Assembly (NCBI RefSeq): GCF_000378125.1
Contig: NZ_KB899244.1
Span: forward strand, 62,001-126,000
Direction of reading: 5' to 3'
DNA length: 64,000 bases
DNA from: Rudaea cellulosilytica DSM 22992
GTDB lineage: Bacteria > Pseudomonadota > Gammaproteobacteria > Xanthomonadales > Rhodanobacteraceae
Shown here: positions 18,066-24,879 of the stretch, piece by piece
Numbering within the stretch: the stretch's first letter is position 1
Layout: every line of letters begins with the position of its first letter
The notes under the pieces: generated by a model
Seen by the model: the letters and a program-made list of their open reading frames with translations, nothing else
The model's database searches: none
What the model was told of the DNA's origin: nothing
Program-made: the position numbers and the translations under genes

Positions 18066-19268
18066 TCAGAAATACTTCAGCCAGCCAATGTCGCGACGGC
18101 GCTTCTTCAGCCGCGAGAACCAGACCGTCGGAATGTAGAGCGGTACGATCAGTGCGACATACCAGACCAGCACCCAGGCATAGCTGTCGACTCCGAAGGT
18201 CGGCCCGTGATTTGGGCCCCAGATTGCCAGCGCGCTGTGATAAAGGATCCGCAGCAGACTCAGGTGGAAAAGGTAGAAGAACATCGGCGCGCCGCCAAAG
18301 ACCGCCAAAGCAGCAGCGAGGCCCGACCCCTGGATCCGATCGAACAAGACGAGCAACAGCGCACCAAGGCCCAATGTCGGCAGCAGGAACAACAGCGACG
18401 GAGGATATTTGGTCATCGAGATGAAACTGTAGAAGCTACGCAGCGCATCGCCATCGACCACGAACCAGGGCTTGTCGCCGTAGATGTTGAGCGCGCGCAG
18501 CACAACGAAAGCGATCAGCATGCCGCAACCCAGCACGAGCAGACGACGCTGCCGCGTCTTGGGTGCCACGGAAGGCAGAAACCAGGGACCGATGCCATAG
18601 CCGAGCAAGATGACGCCGATCCAGGCCAGGATCGGATAGGTCGTCTTCACCGTCACGCCGAACGGCAACGTGAATGAGCCACGCTGGTGTATTTCCGCCC
18701 ATAGCGGAAACAGGGGATCGCCCGTCTGAAGCTGGATCGGATCGAGCAGGTTGTGGCCGCAGACGATTACCAAACCGATCGCGACAAGCATGTAATGCGG
18801 CAACCGGATGAGTCCTGCCAGCACGATCATGCACACGCCGATGCACCAGATGACCTGGAGCCACAGAGTCAGCGGCGCAAAACCCCAGTAAAGCGGCGAC
18901 AGGAAAAGGACCTCGATCGCCATCAGCAGCAGGCCGCGTTTCAGCAGATACGATGTAGCTTCCCGAAGCGTATGGTTGCTGCGGAACAGAAATACGCCGA
19001 GCCCGGTCAGCGCCACGAAGATCGGGGCGCAAAGGCTCACTGCGAATCGCGCAAGGATCAGCGCAGGCATGGCCGTTCGCGCATCGACAGGATCGGAGAC
19101 CCCGACATAGACAAACCATGTCTCCCGAACATGATCGAGCAGCATGAGGACCATTACGAATCCGCGCAGCGCATCGATCGCGGTCAATCTCATTCGCGTC
19201 TTCGCTTGGTCCGTGGAGGAAGACAGAGTTTTCGCAGGTGCCTGCTGTCGATATGCAACGCTTGCCAT
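18066..19268 (-). CDS. DUF1624 / heparan-alpha-glucosaminide N-acetyltransferase-like membrane protein, copy 1
   Basis: A 400-residue multi-pass inner-membrane protein. After a short cytoplasmic N terminus comes the diagnostic sequence RLTAIDALRGFVMVLMLLDH (about 27-46) followed by VRETW. About ten hydrophobic segments follow, with VCGHNLLD near the middle and FFYLFHLSLLRI near residue 345. DUF1624 belongs with the transmembrane acyltransferase group that includes human HGSNAT, which passes acetyl across a membrane to an amino sugar. The bacterial substrates are not known. A paralogue lies at 23569-24783. The gene is 3 bp from the GNAT gene, so two acetyl-transfer-type proteins are coupled. 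Confidence 0.82.
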   Translation of the reverse strand: MASVAYRQQAPAKTLSSSTDQAKTRMRLTAIDALRGFVMVLMLLDHVRETWFVYVGVSDPVDARTAMPALILARFAVSLCAPIFVALTGLGVFLFRSNHTLREATSYLLKRGLLLMAIEVLFLSPLYWGFAPLTLWLQVIWCIGVCMIVLAGLIRLPHYMLVAIGLVIVCGHNLLDPIQLQTGDPLFPLWAEIHQRGSFTLPFGVTVKTTYPILAWIGVILLGYGIGPWFLPSVAPKTRQRRLLVLGCGMLIAFVVLRALNIYGDKPWFVVDGDALRSFYSFISMTKYPPSLLFLLPTLGLGALLLVLFDRIQGSGLAAALAVFGGAPMFFYLFHLSLLRILYHSALAIWGPNHGPTFGVDSYAWVLVWYVALIVPLYIPTVWFSRLKKRRRDIGWLKYF

Positions 19269-19305
19269 GATTGCTCCCTCACGTGGAGCGGAGTTGCAGT
19301 AAAGG

Positions 19306-19710
19306 TCAGTCGGAATTGCTTGCCGCGATGGCGTCGATTTCGATCAGGCAGCCGTAGTGGAGTTCGGGGACTGGAACCACGGAACGGGCCGGCCGCGCGT
19401 CGCCCAGCGCCGCGGTGTAAATCGCGTTGAACTTCGGCCAGTTTTCGATGCCGACGATATAGGCCGTCACTTTCAGCAGCCGCTGCGGATCGCTGTTCGC
19501 CGCACGCAAGATGGCGAACAGGCTGTCCAGCGCCATCTTCGCTTGCTCTTCAAAGTTGGCGTCGATCTTGTGCGTTCCGTCTGGACTCAGCGGAAGCTGC
19601 CCGGACACATAAATCAAGCCGCCGTGCCGGATCGCCTGCGAATAGTGACCCTTAGGAGTGGGCGCACCCTTCGTCGAAATGCTCTCGATGACTGCCCCAT
19701 CCGCGTCCAT
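19306..19710 (-). CDS. RidA family enamine/imine deaminase
   Basis: A 134-residue RidA/YjgF protein. Family features are GHYSQAIRHGGLIYVSGQLP (about 21-40), the QAKMALDSLFAILRAANSD helix and the ARSVVPVPEL segment holding the conserved substrate-binding arginine. RidA hydrolyses reactive enamine/imine intermediates released by PLP enzymes and amino-acid oxidases, giving keto acids and ammonia. Start: the ATG at 19708-19710 shares a base with the stop of the upstream PLP enzyme (TGATG), preferred over an ATG 24 bases further up. Its position directly after a D-serine dehydratase-like gene and ahead of two FAD oxidases fits a protective role in this pathway. Confidence 0.9.
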   Translation of the reverse strand: MDADGAVIESISTKGAPTPKGHYSQAIRHGGLIYVSGQLPLSPDGTHKIDANFEEQAKMALDSLFAILRAANSDPQRLLKVTAYIVGIENWPKFNAIYTAALGDARPARSVVPVPELHYGCLIEIDAIAASNSD

Positions 19711-20891
19711 CACCAACCTCCGAAACGATGCCATTCTGCTTCGACGATGTCGGATGCACCGCGAACCACGTGATAGCTCCCATGCTGCGCGCCCGTGGCG
19801 CAGGCATGGTTGGGCAGGATGCGCACGCGATCGCCGATCGCGAGATCCGGCAACTTGTCATTCGAACCAGGGCGAAGCGCGATGATGCCGTGCTCCTGGT
19901 TGGCGTCGGCGACGATCAGGTCCGCATACGGATTTCCGGCCATGTCGCACACGACGCCATAGCCGTGATTCACGTCCTGCTTCGAGGTTCCGCGGTCCTG
20001 CGACATTGCCATCCAGCCGGCATCGACGAGGATCCAACCCTTGTCGCGCTGGTGCCCGATCACGGTAGCCAGTACCGACAGAGCAATATCTTCGATGCGG
20101 CACACACCGACGCCGGCCATGAACAGGTCGAAGAATACGAAGACGCCGGCACGCACTTCGGTCACACCCGTGAGGTCGACCGCGTTGTGCGCGGTCGGCG
20201 TGGAACCGACGCTGACGACGGGACAGGCAAACCCCGCTTCACGCAGAACGGCGGCGGCTTCGACCACGCTGCGCCGTTCGACTTCCGCGCATTGCCTGAG
20301 CGCATCGCTGCCGCGCGCGGCATAGCTCGCGCCGGCATGGGTCATCACGCCGCGCAGCTCCGCGCCGTCCGCGAGGCGGCGGCCGATGTCGATCAGGCGG
20401 TCCCTGTCGGTGGGAGCGGCGCCGGAACGATGGCCGTCGCAGTCGATTTCGATCAGCGCCGGAATGCGCACTCCTGCGTTGCGCGATGCGTCCGCTACCG
20501 CCTGCGCCTGCTCCGCCGTATCGAGGATCACGGCGATGTCCACGCCCTGTGCACGCAGCTCGAGAACGCGCGCCAGCTTCGCAGGCGCAATGCCGACGGC
20601 ATAGAGAATATCGCGCACGCCCGCTTCCGCGAACCGGGATGCTTCCTGCAACGTCGAGACGGTCGCGGGTCCGGCAGGCGAGGCCATGACGCGCCGCGCC
20701 ACCTCGACGCACTTGGTCGTTTTCAGATGCGGGCGCAATGAAACGCCGAGGTGATCGAGCCGCGTCCGCAATCGCGCGATGTTGCGCTGCATGCGCTCGG
20801 CATCAAGGATCAGGCAAGGCGTGGCCAGTTCGCCTAGCTTCGACGCACCCGTTGCCGATGCGCGCTGTTCGATGAAAGGTTCTTTGTCCAC
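19710..20891 (-). CDS. D-serine dehydratase / D-threonine aldolase-like PLP enzyme (DSD1 family)
   Basis: A 393-residue fold-type III PLP enzyme. The N-terminal alanine-racemase-type barrel has LATPCLILD and RPHLKTTKC with the PLP lysine at about residue 57. The C-terminal D-serine-dehydratase domain carries the His-x-Cys zinc motif in LPNHACATG (about 355-363). These features define metal-dependent D-threonine aldolase and eukaryotic-type D-serine dehydratase, and the same family includes beta-hydroxyaspartate aldolase. So the substrate is a D- or erythro-configured beta-hydroxy amino acid, identity unresolved. It is the first gene of the long - strand run and is divergent from the LysR gene, with 146 bp between them. 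Confidence 0.85.
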   Translation of the reverse strand: MDKEPFIEQRASATGASKLGELATPCLILDAERMQRNIARLRTRLDHLGVSLRPHLKTTKCVEVARRVMASPAGPATVSTLQEASRFAEAGVRDILYAVGIAPAKLARVLELRAQGVDIAVILDTAEQAQAVADASRNAGVRIPALIEIDCDGHRSGAAPTDRDRLIDIGRRLADGAELRGVMTHAGASYAARGSDALRQCAEVERRSVVEAAAVLREAGFACPVVSVGSTPTAHNAVDLTGVTEVRAGVFVFFDLFMAGVGVCRIEDIALSVLATVIGHQRDKGWILVDAGWMAMSQDRGTSKQDVNHGYGVVCDMAGNPYADLIVADANQEHGIIALRPGSNDKLPDLAIGDRVRILPNHACATGAQHGSYHVVRGASDIVEAEWHRFGGW

Positions 20892-20982
20892 TCACCGTAT
20901 CTCCGTAGCCGTACCGCCTGGGTTTCTCCCGTACCGGTAGCGGGAATCGCACTCGATCAGGATTGGCTTGCATCTTGAGCGA

Positions 20983-20997
20983 TAGTTATGAAGACTA
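20983..20997. promoter_or_regulatory. candidate operator dyad in the lysR / DSD1-like intergenic region
   Basis: TAGT at 20983-20986 and ACTA at 20994-20997 form a short inverted repeat with a 7-bp spacer in an AT-richer patch of the divergent intergenic region (20892-21037). LysR regulators usually bind a T-N11-A dyad in such positions. The half-site spacing here is close, but the outermost T and A are 13 apart, so the match is imperfect. The arms are only 4 bp and could arise by chance; the location is the main argument. Confidence 0.3.
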
Positions 20998-21037
20998 CAA
21001 TTAATCTGAGATGCATATTTTCTTAAGGTATACATTA

Positions 21038-21973
21038 ATGATTACGTCGGAAGATCTGTTGTTCTTCAACGTGGTGGCCAACTCGATGTCGCTTGCGGAA
21101 AGCGCACGCAAACTTGACGTCACACCACCGGCCGTGACCCAACGCTTGCGCGCGTTGGAGAAACGCGTGGGCATGCGCCTCGTCGATCGTTCCGGCCGCG
21201 GGCTGAGCCTCACCGACGAGGGCGCGCTGGTCGCAGCGCACGGCATGGCAGTGGTCGATGCGATCGAAACTCTCTCCGATACGCTGGCGAGCCGCAGGAA
21301 CGCCGTCAGCGGTCACCTGCGTATCGTCGCTCCACACGGTTTCGGTCGTCTGCACGTAGCACCCGTGGTGGATGCCTTCGCCAAGGCGCATCCCGGCGTC
21401 ACGGTCACGCTGGATCTGTCCGACAACCCAGCTGCGGGAATGCTCGAGAGCAGCGACGTCACCGTCCACATCGGGCCGCTTGGTCCGCTGGACCAGATCG
21501 TGACCACGCTCGCTCCCAACCGTCGGATTCTCTGCGCCAGTCCCGAGTATCTGGCCGGGGTTTCCCCTCTCCGTTCACCTGCCGATCTGATGCGGCATCG
21601 CTGCCTCGTCGTGCGCGAGAACGCGGAAGACGTGACGCTTTGGCGGTTCCGCCACGCGTCCCGGGGTCAGACCACTGTACGCATCCATCCCACGATGTCG
21701 AGCAACGACGGCGCCGTCGTGCGCGAATGGGTCATCGCCGGCCAGGGCATCGCGATCCGATCGGAATGGGACGTCGCCGGTGATCTAGCGCGTGGCCGGC
21801 TGAAACAAGTGCTGCCGAGCTGGGAGCCGCCTGCCGCCGCCGTGGTGGCGATGCTGGGGACGCGCCACGGAAGAAGCGCACGGACCACGGCATTCCTGAC
21901 CAGCCTGCGACAGTCACTCACTCCCCCACCGTGGCGGCAGAGAGATTTCGCAGAGCCATCGAGGAAACGCTGA
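21038..21973 (+). CDS. LysR family transcriptional regulator
   Basis: A 311-residue LysR-type regulator. The winged helix-turn-helix is at about 5-64 (FFNVVANSMSLAESARKLDV, then TPPAVTQRLRALEKRVGMRL). The effector domain follows from about residue 90 (HLRIVAPHGFGRLHVAPVVDAFAKAHP). The ATG at 21038 is chosen because AAGG lies 10 bases upstream and the HTH begins at the normal distance; an ATG 27 bases upstream is possible. It is divergent from the 15-gene - strand run, the classic arrangement for a LysR controlling its neighbour, and is most likely the regulator of that run. The inducer is unknown. Confidence 0.92.
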   Translation: MITSEDLLFFNVVANSMSLAESARKLDVTPPAVTQRLRALEKRVGMRLVDRSGRGLSLTDEGALVAAHGMAVVDAIETLSDTLASRRNAVSGHLRIVAPHGFGRLHVAPVVDAFAKAHPGVTVTLDLSDNPAAGMLESSDVTVHIGPLGPLDQIVTTLAPNRRILCASPEYLAGVSPLRSPADLMRHRCLVVRENAEDVTLWRFRHASRGQTTVRIHPTMSSNDGAVVREWVIAGQGIAIRSEWDVAGDLARGRLKQVLPSWEPPAAAVVAMLGTRHGRSARTTAFLTSLRQSLTPPPWRQRDFAEPSRKR

Positions 21974-22094
21974 AAACTCTTTATCAACGCGCTTGCGGCG
22001 ACGGGCGAAGCATGAACAGCGACGCAGCCCGAACGACGCGCGCGCAGTCAAGCCAAGGGGAAATTGTTTTGCTTCGCCTCAAAGGATTGAAGGG

Positions 22095-23552
22095 CTAGCC
22101 GAAACCAAGAATTGCTTTGGTCTCGAGAAACTCGCCGAGTCCGTGCTCGCCGTATTCGCGTCCGTTGCCGGAGCGCTTGTAGCCGCCGAACGGCGCCTGC
22201 GGGTCCCACGCGGGGTGGTTGAGATGGACCTGTCCGCTGCGGATGCGCAACGCGACGGCACGCGCTTGTTCGATATCCGCGCCCTGCACGTGTCCGCCGA
22301 GGCCATAGAGCGTGTCGTTCGCGATCTCGACCGCCTCGTCCACGCTGTCGTAGGGCAGGATGCACAGCACAGGGCCGAAAATTTCTTCCTGCGCGATGCG
22401 CATGGACGTGGTCACTTCAGAGAAGATCGTCGGCCGCGCATAGAAACCACGAGTCAGACCGGCAGGCCGCCCCTGGCCACCGCACAAAAGCTTCGCGCCT
22501 TCGCCGATGCCGACTTCGATCATCATCTGCACGCGCTCATACTGTGCGCGATTGGCGAGCGGCCCAAGTATCGTTTTCTCTTCACGTGGATCGCCGACGA
22601 CAATCGCGCGCGCTGTTGCTGCCGCGATCCGTTCTATTTCATCCAAATGCGCTCTCGGCACGAGCATGCGCGTCGGCGCGCTGCACGACTGGCCGACGTT
22701 GCGGAATGCGGTCATCACGCCGAGCGGAACGACGCGGGCGAAGTCGGCATCGGGCAACAGCACGTTGGGCGACTTGCCGCCGAGTTCCTGGGTCACGCGT
22801 TTGACCGTCGGCGCCGCCGCCTGCGCGACGAGCACGCCGGCGCGGTTCGAGCCGGTGATCGAAATCATATCGACACCCGGATGTGTCGCCATCGCTTCGC
22901 CGACCTCGGGGCCGGTGCCGTTGACCAGGTTGAACACCCCGGCCGGCAAGCCGGCATCGTGCAGCACCTCGGCGAAGAGCAACGCGCTGAGCGGCGACAG
23001 CTCGCTCGGCTTGAGCACGATCGTGCAACCCGCGGCGAGCGCCGGCGCGACCTTGGCGGTGATCTGGTAGAGCGGCCAGTTCCACGGCGTGATCAGCGCG
23101 CAAACGCCGATCGGTTCGCGCACGATGGCCGTCGTGCCCTTCTTCGTCAGGAACGGATAGTCCGCAAGCAGATCGCGCGCGACGCGCACGTGTTCGACGG
23201 CGAGCGGCACCTGCGCGCTGCGCGCGTAGCTTATCGCCGCTCCCATCTCGCGCGAGATCGCCTGCGCGAAAATTTCCGCGCGTTCCAGTATGAGCGTGCG
23301 GATGCGATCGAGGAAAGCAGCACGCTGCTCGACGGGCAGTGCCGAGAAAGCCGGAAACGCGGCGCGTGCCGCGGCGACCGCGCGATCGACATCGCTCGCG
23401 CTGCCTGCGGCGATTTCACCGATCATCGTCTCGCTCGCCGGATCGATGATCGACAGCATGGCACCGTCCACGGAAATCCATTCGCCGTTGATGTAGGCGC
23501 TGCGCCGGATCTGTGGATCCGCGAGAAGCTGGTCGAGCCGGTCTGGCGTCAT
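22095..23552 (-). CDS. NAD(P)-dependent aldehyde dehydrogenase
   Basis: A 485-residue aldehyde dehydrogenase with all key residues: Asn158 in TPWNW, Lys181 in VLKPSELSP, base Glu256 in QELGGKSP and nucleophile Cys290 in GQSCSAPTRM. It ends in the oligomerisation strand FLETKAILGF. The NVGQSCSAPTRMLVP stretch is seen in broad-specificity aldehyde dehydrogenases (AldA/ thnG-like), different from the GabD clade at 4829. Cytoplasmic. It could take the aldehyde released by the PuuB-like oxidase, but it sits outside that run, beyond the LysR gene, 16 bp downstream of a DUF1624 gene with which it forms a two-gene unit. Confidence 0.9.
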   Translation of the reverse strand: MTPDRLDQLLADPQIRRSAYINGEWISVDGAMLSIIDPASETMIGEIAAGSASDVDRAVAAARAAFPAFSALPVEQRAAFLDRIRTLILERAEIFAQAISREMGAAISYARSAQVPLAVEHVRVARDLLADYPFLTKKGTTAIVREPIGVCALITPWNWPLYQITAKVAPALAAGCTIVLKPSELSPLSALLFAEVLHDAGLPAGVFNLVNGTGPEVGEAMATHPGVDMISITGSNRAGVLVAQAAAPTVKRVTQELGGKSPNVLLPDADFARVVPLGVMTAFRNVGQSCSAPTRMLVPRAHLDEIERIAAATARAIVVGDPREEKTILGPLANRAQYERVQMMIEVGIGEGAKLLCGGQGRPAGLTRGFYARPTIFSEVTTSMRIAQEEIFGPVLCILPYDSVDEAVEIANDTLYGLGGHVQGADIEQARAVALRIRSGQVHLNHPAWDPQAPFGGYKRSGNGREYGEHGLGEFLETKAILGFG

Positions 23553-23568
23553 GGTATGCGAGGCGAGA

Positions 23569-24783
23569 TTAGAAATACTTCACCCAGCCGATCGTCGTAC
23601 GGCGCTTGAAATCGCCGAACCACTTTGTCGGGGCGTACAGAACGAACCACAAGGCGATCGTGACCACCCATACCGCCCAGAACTGGTCGGGGCCGACGCC
23701 GAAGCGTTGCACACCGGTCGGGCCGGTTTGATTTGCGCCGAAGATCGCGAGCAGAAGTTTGTAGCCGAAGATCAGCACCGCGAGATGAACGAGGTAGTAG
23801 AACATCGGCGCGCCACCGAACGTCGACAGCACGCGCGTGAATGTGTTGTTCGCCGTATCCAACGTCGCAAGTACGAAGAAGCCGCCGCCGAGCGTCATCA
23901 GCAGGAAGTCGAGCGAGGGCGGATATTTGGTGTAGTTGAGAAAATCCATCAGCGTCTGGATCGGCGTCGCCTGTTGCGTCCACGACGCGTTCTCGCCGTA
24001 GATGTTGAAGCCGCGCAGGATCAGCAGCGCGAGCCAGCAACCGATGCCGAACATCACGAGCAGCTTGCGCCGACGCGCGCCGTCGAAATCGCGCGCGAAT
24101 ATCGGCCCGCTGTACCAGCCGAGCAGGATCACGCCGACCCACGGCAGCGCCGGATAGGTCACGCGCACTTGCGGCATCGTGTCGAACAACACACCACGAT
24201 GCAGGAACATTGTCCACAGTGCGTACAGCGGATGCTCGCGCGGCAGGTCGATGCCGGCGAGCGCGTTGTGTCCGCAGACGATGACGAGGCCGGCCACGAG
24301 CAGCCATTTGCGCGGCAGGCTCGATGTGAACGCCAGCACGACCATCGAAAAGCCGATCGCCCACAGCACCTGCAGCCAGATCACTTTGGGCAGTTCACCC
24401 ACCCAAAGAAAACTCATCAGGGTGATTTCGAGGAAGATCAGCAGCGCGCCGCGCTTGAGCAGGAAGTCGCGCGCCGAGCGTGGCGCCGAATCCGGCGGGT
24501 TGGCATAGAGCCAGGCGCCCAAGCCGGTCAGGAACACAAAAATCGGCGCGCAGAAATGCGCGGCCAGGCGCGTGAAGAACAAGCTCGGCGGGGTGTCGGC
24601 GATGTTCATCGGGTCGGTGACCTGATGATGCAGGTACAGCGTCTCGCGCACGTGGTCCATCATCATGATGCACATGACCAGGCCGCGCAGCGCGTCGATG
24701 GAATAAATGCGCTTGCTGTGCGCCGCGGCGGCGGAGGCGGAGGCGGAGCCGATACCGGAAAGAGATTGGACGCTGCTCGACAT
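23569..24783 (-). CDS. DUF1624 / heparan-alpha-glucosaminide N-acetyltransferase-like membrane protein, copy 2
   Basis: A 404-residue inner-membrane protein with about ten hydrophobic segments, the second DUF1624 member here. It shares with the copy at 18066-19268 the IDALRGLVMCIMMMDHVRET signature, VCGHN motif, a RGFNIYGENASW segment, the TKYPPSL segment and a C-terminal IGWVKYF (IGWLKYF in copy 1). It is about half identical by eye. It follows the TonB receptor terminator, so it probably has its own promoter in the 24784-24818 interval. Enzyme function is unproven; transmembrane acetyl transfer is the family inference. Confidence 0.82.
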   Translation of the reverse strand: MSSSVQSLSGIGSASASAAAAHSKRIYSIDALRGLVMCIMMMDHVRETLYLHHQVTDPMNIADTPPSLFFTRLAAHFCAPIFVFLTGLGAWLYANPPDSAPRSARDFLLKRGALLIFLEITLMSFLWVGELPKVIWLQVLWAIGFSMVVLAFTSSLPRKWLLVAGLVIVCGHNALAGIDLPREHPLYALWTMFLHRGVLFDTMPQVRVTYPALPWVGVILLGWYSGPIFARDFDGARRRKLLVMFGIGCWLALLILRGFNIYGENASWTQQATPIQTLMDFLNYTKYPPSLDFLLMTLGGGFFVLATLDTANNTFTRVLSTFGGAPMFYYLVHLAVLIFGYKLLLAIFGANQTGPTGVQRFGVGPDQFWAVWVVTIALWFVLYAPTKWFGDFKRRTTIGWVKYF

Positions 24784-24818
24784 GTGAGACCCTGCGCGAA
24801 CGGTAAATCTTAGGATGC

Positions 24819-24860
24819 AAAAAACCGGCGGCCCCTACAAAACGCTAGCGCGGCCGCCGG
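24819..24860 (-). terminator. intrinsic terminator downstream of the TonB receptor gene
   Basis: Read on the - strand, CCGGCGGCC (24860-24852) pairs perfectly over 9 bp with GGCCGCCGG (24833-24825) around an 18-nt loop and is followed at once by TTTTTT (24824-24819). This is a textbook Rho-independent terminator 20 bp beyond the receptor stop codon, and separates the receptor gene from the DUF1624-aldehyde dehydrogenase pair. Confidence 0.88.
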
Positions 24861-24879
24861 GTCCCATCCATGCGGCACG

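Noticed and set aside
21993-23609. 538-codon + strand open frame opposite the aldehyde dehydrogenase
   Set aside because: Antisense shadow; the dehydrogenase has all catalytic residues on the - strand.
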